Positions 33,536 to 45,719 of a stretch of DNA of 64,000 bases are shown piece by piece. The translations under genes were made by a program, and so were the position numbers. Numbering within the stretch: the first letter of the stretch is position 1; each line of letters begins with the position of its first letter. This DNA comes from Tetragonia tetragonoides. Taxonomy: Eukaryota > Streptophyta > Magnoliopsida > Caryophyllales > Aizoaceae. The DNA lies in the NCBI GenBank assembly GCA_038025085.1, contig CM076153.1, positions 23,039,001 through 23,103,000 of the forward strand, in the 5' to 3' direction. Below the pieces are notes generated by a model. The model saw only the letters and a program-made list of their open reading frames with translations. It ran no database searches and was not told where the DNA came from.

Positions 33536-35954
33536 TTCAACATTATTATAATTTATTCGAGGTATGTACAACTTTGTTAGAGCACTGATTTGTCTCTATG
33601 GCTGTGAGCCTGTGATTTATGTATTGAGTATTATTTTGAAGTACATGGTGCAGGTTTTACAGCCTGGTGTACCCCAGACAGTATACCACCGTCTGCCTCC
33701 TCGAAGGAGTCTATTATAACTTTCTATATAGAATACATAGTTGCTCAAGGAAGGATCTTAGGAATCAGCTTAAATATATAATACTTGTGATCTGTGCACA
33801 CGAGTGGCTGGTTCCTTTGTCCTTTGTTATGTAATTCATCTCTTTTAATATTTCAAAACATATGTTTACGAAGCTTCGGATATGGTTTGTGCATGTTCTG
33901 TCATGGCTCTCAAGATTAAACATTTTGAGGTGAATTTGTCATGAAATGGTATGAGCATTAGTGTATTATTGCAGAATTATTAGGAGCACTTTTATTTAAG
34001 TTGCTGCAAATAATTTCTCGCCTTGGTGCCAGTACTTTATATTTTTCATATCGTAAAATTGTCATGGTAATTGAAGATGTTTTGAGATTTGTTCATGAGA
34101 ATCTGAATCCGATGTCGAATAAAATTCATATTAGATAACTCATTTATGAACTCTACGATGATATTCATGTAGTATTGATATTATCACAATAAGCAATTAG
34201 GTGCCATTGGGAAGGACAATACTGCAGAATGAGTGTAGAAGGGGACGTTACTTCTTATAATTGTTATTGCTATCTTCTGAGTGTATGTGGCATTGTGGTG
34301 TGTATAAGTTCACTTCCATTAACTTAATCACTAAAACTTTTATAAGACTGTCTTTTTGTAACTTTTGGTAAGACGGGGGTCACTTTTCAATGAAACAAGG
34401 GGTCACATCTCACCATAAGTGACCCCTACATTTCTAAAAAGTGACCCCAATAATTTTTGAGCTGGTCTCACACAAGACTTGCTCTTATTTATACTTATTA
34501 ATTTTGAACTTACTTGATTTTAGTCATATTTTGTTACTGTTTATATGATCTGTTTGGCACTCACTTGGTCAGGTGATAGTGGTTACCTGATCAGGAAACA
34601 AGCTATGTGGAGCATGAACAAATTTTCACAAGGAGATACTATGTCACTGCCTTTCTTCATACTCTACTAGCAGCTAGTGATACAATGTTAGTAGCTTTGG
34701 GTTCATACTGATTAATACTATAATCGAAGTTGCTATTCATCTGTTGTAGACATGGAAGGACAATGTTTCGCAGTGGCCCTATACAGATATGGGGATTGAT
34801 TTGAATGTAAATATACGAGGGACAACACGAAAAACATTTCCCCCACTTTCCAGTACATAAACGTAGATGGATGCTTGTCGATACGCAGGAAGGACACTGG
34901 ATTTGTAGCATATGGTGCAGGATCAGTAAAGAAGGAAAAAGGTATCTTTCTTGACTAGTCCACAATGAAAACTTATGCCGGAAAATCATATGTTTTTGGT
35001 TTTGACTGTATAATTGTAGTTCTTGCAACGGTTGCTGGGAATCGCTGTACCTCTATATCATTACTCGATCCAGAGTCTCTTGAAAGTGACCTTTAACTGC
35101 TTAGGATTTCATTCGTTATTCCATTCTAGGTACTCATCTACATCATGATGTTGGTACACACATTTCAACCTACATGTTCGAATGCTTTAAAGACGCACAA
35201 GACAATTAATAAGATTGGTGTTGCATACTTGCATATTAAAATTTAGTGCTTCTGTAACTCTATATTCATCCCTCTAGTTTGTTAAATTCAGTGAATTGCT
35301 GTATTCTCTACAATCACAACATTTACACTTCTTCCTAGGCAGATTTTTACTAAACGTCTAAGACAAATTCCTTTTTTCCATACCCCCCATCACCAATACG
35401 ATTTCACTCATTTCAGGCAAGCAAGACTATGCTTTATGCTTCACAAAAACAGCAAAATACTACAAAATCAATGCAGCAAAACCTCTGACACAGCAAAATA
35501 CTACAACCAACTCACAAAAACAAGACAATCTAAACATTCAAAAGATTTTAAGGGAAGAAGTTACAGCAGGATGTGACATAATCTGTAACCCCTTTAGACA
35601 TGGACTTTAAGCTTTTCAAGTGGAGTTTCTGTATTGATAATTCTTGGTAATTCATTTGGAGTTTAACATGATCAGCTGGCTTCCTTTTCTTATTGATAAT
35701 TCTTTATTTTCTCTCTCCACAAGTGATAGACCACTGCAGTAAAGGAGGCTTTAGTTATTACCACATCAGGTTTTCACTCTTGCAGTTCTCTGTCAGAAAT
35801 ATCAAAATTTGATCCCAGATATTGAAGTTAAAGTTAGCTTTGCACCATCTCATAACTTCTGGAGGACTTCAGTCGTTGAGTAAGAACACTCGAACAATAT
35901 GTGGTCTTGCCTTTCTGCTGTCCTATAACAAAATGAACATTTCCCAGGGCTATG
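33536..35954. repeat. 5' flank of DUF241 copy 5, collinear with 47,660-49,150
   Basis: Contains the AGCCTGGTGTACCCCAGACA block (33,660) and a stretch at 34,640-35,420 that is collinear with 48,290-49,150. Within it a segment around 34,740-34,960 looks faintly coding in one frame but is broken by stops in both copies. A short inverted-repeat element with GGTCAC/GTGACC words lies at about 34,330-34,490 and may be a MITE. No gene. Confidence 0.5.
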
Positions 35955-36271
35955 AGATGTTACATTAAACAATTAAAGGTGAATTGGAAATGGAATATGA
36001 CCTTGAGTGTATCATTGCAGAAGTTGGAGCACTAAATCGGCATCAACTCCCTGCAACTAATATCTTACCTTGGTGCCGTTACTTTTATGCTTTCGATCTC
36101 GTGGAACTGTCATGGTAAGTGCTAAAAAGCACGGATACCGACACTGATACGGACATGGCGATACAATATTCTAAAAATGGAGGATACGCGACACGGTAAT
36201 TCTTACATATCAATTATTATTTTTCAGCCTCTAAATTAGGAATTAATATAAATATGTAGTACATTAAAACT

Positions 36272-38642
36272 GTGACACCTCGGATTTTGGGACCAATAAA
36301 AACCTTTATAAATCAATAATATTTACAACAGCGGAAGACTTCTTTACAAAATCCTGGGCGTTATCGCCACACTCACTCCAATGAATGAGTGCAAGGCTAA
36401 ACGGTACAACTCTCAACATACTCAATAGTACAATAAATGACTACTCATTACAAAATATACAAGATAACCAAGGAGGTGTGGTAGAGTGGTAGGGACTCAT
36501 CCATCCTTAACCAAGGTCGAGGGTTCGAATCTCGCCTTGGGCATGGAGCAGCTTTAAATTCCTTGGCTAGCTGTCCCACCCTTTGAGGTGCCTACAAGCC
36601 AGCGCGGGGGATAGTCACTGTGGTCGACGGTGGATACCCTTGGTCGTGAACCAAAAAAAACAAAATATACAAGACCAACTTCTTAGCAGCTCTATCCAAT
36701 CGTCCAAACTTGATCTTCAATGCAACCTGTGAGCCAATCACTAATCTACTCCCCCATGCAATCGAATATCGCATAGGTTCATCATAGGTCCACCATTGAA
36801 GAGAAATGGACAACAAGCACACATAGCATAAAAGCAACCAGTCAGCAAAGCTGAGTAACTCAACATTCATCGAACAATATACAACGTCATAATTTCATAT
36901 GAATATATTCAAAAGATATAAGTGCAATGTGTCACATAATCAATATACAACTTAGGTCTTCTTAGACCTTACACTCAATCCCAAAGAATATAACTATAAC
37001 GTCTCAATTCCCAAATGCTCTTGAATACCACTTTGCTAATCACTCAATTAGCCCAATACATGTGTCATTTGCTCTTGGTCATTAACTCCTAGCCTTGGAA
37101 ATGAGGAAAGCGAACTAGCGGTGACAAAGCCGCAAAACCAATATCAAATATATAACCATAGCCATCATAGGCTCTCAATAACATAGCCATCACAGGCTCT
37201 CAATAACGTAGCCATCACAGGCTCTCAAAAGTCCACTCTGGATCAACTCATAATCAAATCATTACGAGATTCCAATTTTCATAAAAATAATCGCTTATCA
37301 CCTAAGGGTCAATCTCTTAGGCTACTCGCCAACATACCAAGGTCTAAGTAGCTAACAAACCTATTGAGCCTCAAACCAAAATAATATGTATCAACTCATT
37401 CTCAAATTCATACCTCAATCAATTACCCACTATGGGTTAATTCACAATGATATCCTCAATCACACATCTTTTCGGATTTTAACGATATATGAATCACAAG
37501 TTGGCACGGTTTCTCGAAGTACAATATATTTTCGGGTTGCACTAAGTATCACTCAAATAGTTACCATAAACTACTTTTAGTGTACTCATCTAGTCATCTC
37601 AATTAGAGTAACATGCATCTATCTCAAAAGTATGCCCCTTTGCATTTAATCCATCACCATATCACAATCTAACTATAAACTCTCATCGTTTCAAACCATA
37701 TCTTAATTATATCAATAGATAATCAATAACATGTAAACAGTTAATGACGATAATTTCAATCATGTTCAACTATCATGCCAAACCAATCAATACACGTAAA
37801 AACAAAACAAATATCTTTAAACATGAAGGTTACACATGAATAAATACTCAAATAACAGTATCATACATCTCCAACCGATAAGGATGATGGTTGCCTTTCA
37901 ATTCAATCACCATAAATCACAAAGAACAAATCTGAAATTTGAAATCAGCAAGCGCGATCTGAAACAAACGCTCGAACGGACCATCAAACGAAGTCGATAT
38001 CCTTTCAAATTTGGCATACATGCTGAGGACACCCTAAGGTTCAATTCCACCAAACCGTTTGAACAAATAGTGTCTATGTTTTGAAATATCATAAAACAAG
38101 ATAGGCGGATCTGAATCTCGCATCAGCACAGCGCTGCTTCAAGAGACAAATTGTTTGGGGTATCAAACGATATCTACAAATTACGAAACTTTGCAGTCTG
38201 GTTTTAGACATCTAACATCTAATTCTAAAACGTATCCAAAATCCAAGTCCAGAAGATAAGTACAACAGGAGAAACGGATTTTTCAATCCGACAGTGTGTG
38301 CTGGACAGTTTTTAGGGTTTTGTGAGGCTTGAAACAGAGAAAACGCGAGTGAGGTTTATGAACTCAATAGGGCACGAATGGAGAGAGAAAAGGATCAGAT
38401 TTAGGAGTGTTAAAGGTATTTATAGAGGGTAGAAAACTTTGACCTAGTTAGAATCCTAATCCAACTAGAATACAACTCAATTAAGGAAACTATCACAAGA
38501 AAAATATCTTTTCCTTTTCAAACACCAATTAATAAAAAAATAAATATTAATAAATATTCTTTCCTCCAAATATGCATATTTCAAATCAAATAATCACATT
38601 TTTTTCTCTATAATAAATATTGTAAATATTCGGGGTATTACA
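36272..38642. mobile_element. 2.37-kb solo LTR, probably gypsy-type
   Basis: It begins TGTGACACCTCGG and ends CGGGGTATTACA, a TG...CA pair with short inverted ends. A perfect 5-bp duplication AAAAC flanks it (36,267-36,271 and 38,643-38,647). No internal coding region, primer-binding site or second LTR is present. Inside, a short tandem of a CATAGCCATCACAGGCTCTC-type unit lies at about 37,155-37,230. The gypsy label rests on the TGTRAYACCYCG ends and the large size. Confidence 0.8.
36465..36660 (+). mobile_element. tRNA-derived SINE inside the solo LTR
   Basis: 196 bp flanked by a perfect 14-bp duplication CAAAATATACAAGA (36,451-36,464 and 36,661-36,674). It has a strong A box (GTGGTAGAGTGGTAGGGAC), a strong B box (GAGGGTTCGAATCTCGCC) and a terminal run of eight A. 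The well-preserved boxes and exact duplication indicate a young copy of a family different from the other SINEs here. It is not a tRNA gene: no acceptor or anticodon stem pairs, and the body continues past the tRNA-like part. Confidence 0.92.
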
Positions 38643-39780
38643 AAAACTTTGGAATTATGCAAAATTTCATTCAAATGGTTTGAATACTTCAAAACTGTAT
38701 TATATATTCATCAAGGATAAACCAAATCAAAAGATCGAGACTTAAAAAATCAAGAAAAATACAAACAAATCTTGGAGAGGTGTGTCGGATTGGTCTGTGT
38801 CCGAGATTGTCGGTGTCGGATACGTGTCTGACACGCAAGCGACTCTTTATTTGGCAGGAGTGTCGGTGCTTTCTAGGGTAAGCGTAGATGTTTTATAAAG
38901 TTGCTGATAAAAATTCTCTCTAGGAGTAAAATGACTTTACCTAGTATCTTAGAGTACTTTTAGTGTAAGATCACCTCGTGAAAATAATTCTGAGTTTGCA
39001 ACACATTTGTGCTGTGTAGTGTTTACTATAAGGCCTTTGACAGAGTGGTTGTTGTCAGCATTACATGGTTTAAGGTCATCTCAATATCAGAGTAAATCAC
39101 CTAAATACCTGATGGAATTGGGTGTTCACCTTCCAGATGAATGACCAGTTTGCAGCTCACTGAATATTGGCAATGATTCTGTTAGGACTTAGGAGACGAG
39201 TGTATGAACTTTTCTCTTGACCATTAATGAGGGGAAACCTCTTATGTTACCCCAGTAATGTGCTCGAAGACATGAGAAATAATGTATTGGATGCATTATT
39301 CTTGATTATTTTCTTTCTTGACCCATGTCTGCCATTCATTTCTGTACTTTTAAATGGAAATTGCTGTACGTTTAGATTTTGTTTTTGCTTTTTTTAATAT
39401 CTGTTGGAGGGTTGGTCAGAGCTTTGTACAACATGATCTCCTAGATGTCCTGTCTTAAGTTTGTCAGCTGATTTGGTCAAACCTGAATTTGGAGATGGAC
39501 ACTAGGTACCCCTTTCTCTTACCAACCTGTATTCTTGGACATCCAAATGTGGGATTCAAAAGACTGGAAATGGAGTGGATACAATAATATGATATGGTTT
39601 CGTTTGGGAGTCGGAGTTGGTGATGCATGGATCAACCAGAGAGAGATGGAGGATATGTATAGTATCTTACATATAAATCAATACATAATAACCTGGACGT
39701 AGGAGGTTTGGATGTTCGACTTTTCATGACCCACTCAAATTGACTCAAAGGATGCTAGCCTGTTGTTAAACCACCGACCC

Positions 39781-41147
39781 TACTCTCCTTTCTTGTCTAG
39801 GACCGAGACATAGACTCATTGCAGATATCATCTATACGAGTACTATACATGTGTATATCTCTGCAGGCATTTAAGGTAATTGCCAGTGCCAAGGGAGTTT
39901 ATGAAGTGCCGCAGTGAGAACCATGTACCCACCAGTAGATCAACATATGCTTTCTTCATTTTCTGCCAGAAGCCTGAAAAAACAAGTCTATTATTTCTTC
40001 CACAAATGGCTCAATCCTGACTTGGAAACCTACCAAAATTAATATTCTGATGTAGTTCTGATGACATTAAGCAAAGAAAAAACTTGTGACCTACTTCCAA
40101 GTCGTCAACCATAGGGATTGTCTTCGTTGTTTTTTCTCCCGAACTGTCAACTTCACTACTTTCCCTTTCTTGCATGCATACTAAGTAACTCTGAGTGGAT
40201 ACCTCAAGAACTTGTCAGAGCTCGGAGATCTATTCCAGAAGTCACTAGCTAAGTTTAATGCCAAGAGGCATGGTATAGGCCTCATAGAGTAGATCTATTT
40301 TATCCCTCTAACGTTGAGAATTGTATGGTTTTCTCATTTAACAGGCCGTTAACTATCAAGTATCGAAGGCAACTAAACTGAGGTAGTGCTTCTTTGCAGA
40401 ACAAACATAGGTTCGAAAGAAAATGAAAATAAAGACCATATTTACAAGAGCAGTATATTCTCCAATGCTAATACTAGGATCTGCTTTGTGTGAAAACCAT
40501 GACAGTAGAGCTTGTACAGGGTGAGTAGAAACTTTGTCTCTATCACAGTGACTGAAAAGCTAAATCACAACCAAGCTCATACAGACTACAGGTAAGTACT
40601 GAATTTGTGATTTAGAATTTCAGGATGTAACCTTTATGTAAAGAAAAGCAAGGTGAACAGTGAATCGGTTTGAGAATTGAAAACGCCTTTTATTGAATAG
40701 CACTTCATTATATCACCGTATAGGGAGCAGGGATGATGTTGAAGAAACAGTAAAGATACAAATAGAACAAGCACTACACAACAACTTGGTACATTGAATA
40801 TTTTGTCAACATACAAAGCCATTGTTGGCGTCTAAAACTAGAGTTACCAACCATCTATTTCCTTATTGACACAAATTGACTTCTAATGAGCTTCAACAGC
40901 TCAACATTCTGGTTTGGTCACTTTAGAGCTATATGCCTCTGTTCCATAGCATAGAAACGTCAAAATTATGTTCCTGCAACAGCCCAGAAAATTGCGTCAT
41001 TGAAGAACAATTGACAATTACATGCACTCTAGCTAGAAAAGAGTGGAAATCCATGCTACTATCTAAATCTGACAGGTTTCTGATAGGTTCTAGGAAGAAC
41101 TTCTCTACTACAAGACTGAGAAAATGTGTCAAATGTACCTCAAGTCC
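39781..41147. other. Intergenic and 3' region of the receptor-kinase pseudogene
   Basis: No gene. About 40,930-41,150 is the downstream region of the kinase pseudogene and has a second, partial copy at about 45,500-45,690. Confidence 0.45.
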
Positions 41148-44100
41148 TCAACGTACAAAACGATGTCCATGCCTTGCTCTAGATAAATTACTCCGTGCTG
41201 ATAGTAGCTCTCGAATGGCATTTTCGATGCTCATTCGATCTTGTGGTGACTCGGCTGAACATTTCACTGCTATGTCAATAACAACCTTTATGCACTCAAA
41301 TTTTCTGTCATCTCGTGTCTGATATTCATTATTATTTCCTATACTTGAACCAACATTATTATCTAGAAGTGTTGGATCAATGATCTTCGTCAGTTGGTCA
41401 GGCAATGCTGATTTTGCATACTGATGAAGGTTCAAACCTCCTTCAAACAATGTTTCAGTGGGTCTTTTTGCTGTCATCATCTCTATCAACACTATGCTAT
41501 AACTATAGATGTCACCTGCTTTAGACACCATGCTTCCTAGGCCATACTGTCTCAAAATAAAACAATTTTTGAGCCAAGAAATCATATGGGAAAAATAGAG
41601 CTGAAAACTAATCTTTCATTAACAATAAACCTACACCATAAATGAAGTGGGGTTGGGCGGAAGAAGAAAAGTGCATGATGAGAAATAGTATTAGTAAAGT
41701 TACCTAGAGCAGCGTATCCAACAGTTCCTTTCAGTGCAACTGAACTACTATTACTTGTTCTAGCATGTGATCGGAATCTTCCTAGGCCAAAGTCCCCAAC
41801 ATGCGCAACCATGTCATTATCAAGCAAAATGTTACTCGGTTTCAAATCACAGTGAATTATAGGGATTTCACAATTGTTGTGCAGATAATCTACTGCACAC
41901 ACCATATCAATAGCTATGTTTAACCTTTGCAGAAGGCTTAAAGTTTGTCGATGATTTTCTTGGCCATCCCTTGCGCAATCCACATGAATCCACTGTTGCA
42001 GATTTCCATTTGACATGAATTCATACACCAAAGCCTTGAAATCATTGCCTCTAAGATCAGTACTCGAGCAAGTAGTGACAATCTTAAGAAAGTTCCTATG
42101 ACGGATGTTTCTTAACGCATTGCACTCTACCATAAAACTCTTGCTAGCTCCTTGTTCTTCGAGGCTAATTACTTTGATAGCCACAACCATACTCTCAGGT
42201 TCAAGGACTCCTTTGTAAACAGAACCAAAATGGCCTCTGCCCACTAATGTTTCTTGAGAAAATCCATTTGTAGCTTATAAGATCATGTCATAAGAAACTT
42301 TTGGGAAATTCTGGCTCATTGATGATTCTCCTGGCGGCTTGTACTTTTTTCTTTTACTGATAAGCAGGTATATAGATGATACTATGGATACAGCAACAAC
42401 CAAACAAGCTACCCCAATGATCAAGGTCACTTTAAGTGACAACTTTCTCCTCCTTGGAGTACCAGCTGGGCATTTTGGGAAATGAAGCTCAGGAATTTCT
42501 CCACAAAGCTTGGAATTTCCTGAAACTGAAACTGCACTCAAATTTGCAAAAGCCCCATTTCTTGGAATATCTCCCTCCAAGTTATTAAAAGATAAATCAA
42601 GTTCCATCAAGGGAAAGTTAGACAAGAAGCTTGGTATTTGCCCAGTCAATCCGTTGTGAGACAAATTCAAAATCAAGAGACTGGTTAGAGACTTGAAAGG
42701 TTGTGGGATGGATCCAGTGAAAAAGTTTCCTCCCGCTTCGAAACCAACAAGGCCAACGCAACTACCAAGGCTACTTGGAAGTTCCCTGGACAACATATTC
42801 GATGACATTTCCATGTACACTAAATTCCTCAACTGACCAATTTCCGATGGTACGACCCCTTGCAGATGGTTTTGACTCAAATCTAGCTCAAGTAAAGTTG
42901 AAGCATGGAACAGATGAGGAGGTAGCGCGCCAGTGAGGTTGTTTTGCGAAATATACAAGTATAATAGACTTTTACAATTTCCTAGACTTGAAGGTATAGT
43001 TCCTTGAAAATTGTTGTTGTCCAAAACTAATGTATCCAACCATGATAAATTTCCTAGAGAGGGAGTGATAGTACCAATTAGATTATTCTCATTGCAGTAA
43101 AAGGTTTGTAACTTGGTAAGCTGTCCCATTTGAGGTGGAAGATATCCACTCAGGTGATTGTTGTTTAATTCTAGAAACTCTAAGTTAACAAGGTTTAGTA
43201 AGCGAAAAATGTTTCCGGTAATCTGATTGTGTTGGCAATCTATAGCTATGAGTTGAGTTGACCAATTACCGATAAAATTAGGTAGATTCCCTCCAAAGTT
43301 GGTAAGACCAAATAATAGCGAGTTGAGATGAGTAGAGTTAACAAGAGTTTGTAAAAAATGTAAATCACCAGCTTCTCTTGTGCCTAAATAGTTGTCGGAG
43401 ATCTCTAACCCTTCCAAATTGGGCATATTTGTAGCGCTACCTAAATTTACCGATGAAATTGTTAGAGTGGATAAATAGGTTTTGAAGCTGAGTAAGGTTG
43501 GAGAGTGAGTTAGGAACATTTCCTTGAAACAAATTTTCACTCAAAGAAAAGTTGGTGAGCTGAGGAAAACGAAACCCAATATCTATAGGGAGAGTTCCTT
43601 CAAGTTGGTTGGACTCCAAGTCGATATGTTGAAGAGAAGAAAGATTGTAAAAAGATAGAGGAATTGTACCTGAAAGTTTATTATTTGAAACGACAATGAA
43701 ACTTAAACTTTTAAGTTGGCCAATACCGTCTGGAATGCTTCCTTGGAAGGAATTGTAAGCTGCAGACAATTGTTGCAGTGAAGTTATATTCATGACGATG
43801 TTGAGGAGTTGGCCTGTCAATCTATTTTTAGCAAGCATTAATGTTACCAAGGTCGAAAGGAGCCCAAGTTCCGGCGGAATAGCGCCTGTCAGATGGTTCC
43901 AATCTAGCCAAAGTTGCTCAAGTTTCAAACAACAAGATACATTGGCTGGAATTTCTCCTTCAAATGAGTTCATATCTAATTCTAGGGTGCGTAGCCTAAA
44001 CAGATTACCTATTTGAGGTGGTATTTGACCTTTAAGACTATTGTTGGATAAATGAAGAATGTGAAGGAAACTCAAGTTCCCCACAAAAGGTGATAAAGTT

Positions 44101-44387
44101 CCTACCAAGCCTGTCAAATCAAAATATAAGGCAACGACTCGTCGTCTTTGATGCAACCTAGCACCACAAGTGACACCTTCTTGCCATTGACAAAAGTGTA
44201 GAGTCTCATTGTTCCATGATCTCAAAACCCCTTTAGGGTCATGAGTAATCTGAGACTTGATTCCTAAGAGGGCAAGGCGGTCGTTATTAGTCCCTTGATC
44301 ATGGTGACCAAAGGAACTGGCAATGGCAAGGAGGTTTGAGTTGAAATGGATAAAGAAAATCATCAGCAAAATGGCAAAGAAATTCAT
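41148..44387 (-). pseudogene. LRR receptor-like kinase, subfamily XII (EFR/Xa21-like), disabled
   Basis: Minus strand. Order: signal peptide (MNFFAILLMIFFIHFNSNLL), LRR N-cap with NDRLALLGIKSQITHDPKGV, a long series of plant-type LRRs (GxIPxxLGNLxxL), one membrane helix (IIGVACLVVAVSIVSSIYLL), a kinase with glycine loop GRGHFGSVYKG and VVAIKV lysine, a catalytic loop IIHCDLKPSN (non-RD, as in pattern-recognition kinases) and DFG. Lesions: a frameshift near 43,445-43,455, consistent with loss of one 5-bp unit in a short direct repeat; an in-frame TAA at 42,275-42,277 just after VSYDMIL; the APE motif reads AAL; and the single intron (donor at 41,703, acceptor near 41,547) joins out of frame with the visible GT/AG sites. 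Relatives detect microbial peptides at the plasma membrane, but this copy should not make a working kinase. Confidence 0.88.
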
Positions 44388-45290
44388 GGCTTGAATAAGT
44401 TTGTGTAAATGTGGGTCTTTTGGTAGCTTCCCTTTGGATATTTAAGGGTTGAAATCGACATTCAAATGTGAATGAATACGTCGTAGCTGAATCCATGAAA
44501 CAAGTTGGAATTTGGGAAGAATTACTCCATGAAGCACGTTAGAATATTGGTAGGAGACTTGTGAAGTCAAGCCTAAGCTCACAGCATACGCCACTATTAT
44601 TTGATTTGTAAGTTTGAACTACTACTACTTTAGGACTTCATGACTTCCTTTTCTTTTTCACAGAAATATTGTGGATGATTTCACTAGAGCTCTTGAAAGG
44701 TATACCAATCGAAGCTTATGATTTCGGAGCAAGGGCCCGTTTGGCCTTCCAACTTCTATTCCCTTCCCACATTTTATAAGGTGGATATTGCAAAAATGTT
44801 GGTTTTATAAGGCAGTTTTTCACAATTTTTCCTTTAATTTTCGGTTTAACCAGAATAGTTAGCCCAACTTATTGATCCAAAGTGCAAATGAGTTTCACCT
44901 CGCTTTGTTTTTCGGGAGCATTGAGGTGAAACTCACTAAAGCTAGTATTCTCATGGGTCATTATGGATTACAATCTTTTGGTAGCAACTGGTTCATTGTC
45001 AAATGAATTCAAAATTGTATCTTCCCAACGAATCAAAACTAACCAGAGATTGTTACACCTATTAAGCAGAGCTACACTTGCTCAAGTGGGGGTCACTATC
45101 GCGAACTGTTCACAGAATAAAAATATATGCACTACCACGATTTGGTACAATGAAAATATCCATGGTAAACAGGAACAATGTTCAAAAAACAGTAATGTCA
45201 CAAAGAGAATATGCAATATACTTGTACTGTACAATGAACATATTAGCGACATACTAAAATCCTTTGTTGGCGTGTCAACGGAAAATTCTT
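44388..45290. other. 5' flank of the kinase pseudogene, otherwise empty
   Basis: No gene. A 12-bp hairpin (GAGTTTCACCTC and its complement, 44,890-44,901 and 44,923-44,934) is the only structure noticed. Confidence 0.4.
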
Positions 45291-45434
45291 GGCTACACCC
45301 ACAATGAAGTACTGGTTGTCCAAGAATAAAGTATTGAGTTTAGAATAATGAATTCTACTACATTTTACAAAAAGTTTAAAAATAAAAAATTATGTGAGAG
45401 GGTGTAGCCAAGTTGGCTATACTTAGGTGTAGCC
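45291..45434. mobile_element. Small MITE-like repeat with GGCTACACC ends
   Basis: The left end is GGCTACACCCA and the right end inverted is GGCTACACCTAAG. A related copy in opposite orientation lies at about 63,876-64,000 (shared GTGAGAGGGTGT and CTACTACATTTT words, read inverted). The target duplication is unclear, so the class is undecided. Confidence 0.5.
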
Positions 45435-45499
45435 TAGAACCATTGCGTCTCAACATGTACAGTCACCAACCAGTTATTCTAGATGAAAATCCAAACTGC

Positions 45500-45690
45500 A
45501 TTTGTGTTATCCTCCTGTTAGGTACCATAGAAACATTAAGTTTATGTTCCTGCAACAGCCCAGAGACCAGGAAATCCATGCTATTATGTATTTTGACATC
45601 CCTGCCTTTAGATCTAAACCTAAACAAGTTTCTGATAGTTTTTAGAAATGACCCTAAGAAAAAAATGCACCAAATGTACCTCGAAGTACA
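45500..45690 (-). repeat. Relic of a second kinase-gene 3' flank
   Basis: It matches about 40,940-41,150 (shared TTATGTTCCTGCAACAGCCC, AAATCCATGCTA, TTTCTGATAG and AAATGTACCTC). The similarity stops where the kinase coding region would begin, so only the downstream part of another receptor-kinase copy survives here, next to the copy 6 DUF241 unit. Confidence 0.6.
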
Positions 45691-45719
45691 GAAAAATGTC
45701 CATAGTAGACTACTGATAT

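Larger units (their letters stand above)
36122..38876. mobile_element. hAT-like MITE, outer level of a three-layer nest
   Basis: The ends CTAAAAAGCACGG and, inverted, CTAGAAAGCACCG are imperfect terminal repeats. They are flanked by an 8-bp direct repeat with one mismatch (GGTAAGTG at 36,114-36,121; GGTAAGCG at 38,877-38,884). The paralogous site near 22,060 is uninterrupted. Without the inserted LTR the element is about 379 bp. Subterminal words such as GGATACCGACACTGATACGG repeat in inverted form near 38,800-38,830. Confidence 0.82.
35955..39780. repeat. Orphan DUF241 5' flank (unit without its gene)
   Basis: After removing the nested transposons at 36,122-38,876, the sequence 35,955-36,121 joined to 38,885-39,780 is a continuous match to 21,900-23,060 of copy 3. 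It includes recurrent unit copy 6 at about 39,560-39,760. No DUF241 coding sequence adjoins it, so this is probably a partial unit. Confidence 0.65.

Noticed and set aside
36470..36540. tRNA-like A and B boxes suggesting a tRNA gene
   Set aside because: The boxes belong to a 196-bp SINE with a 14-bp target duplication and an A tail; no tRNA cloverleaf pairs.
37150..37230. Short repeated CATAGCCATCACAGGCTCTC units as a CRISPR-like array
   Set aside because: The repeats are contiguous with no unique spacers and lie inside a plant LTR; it is a small tandem repeat.
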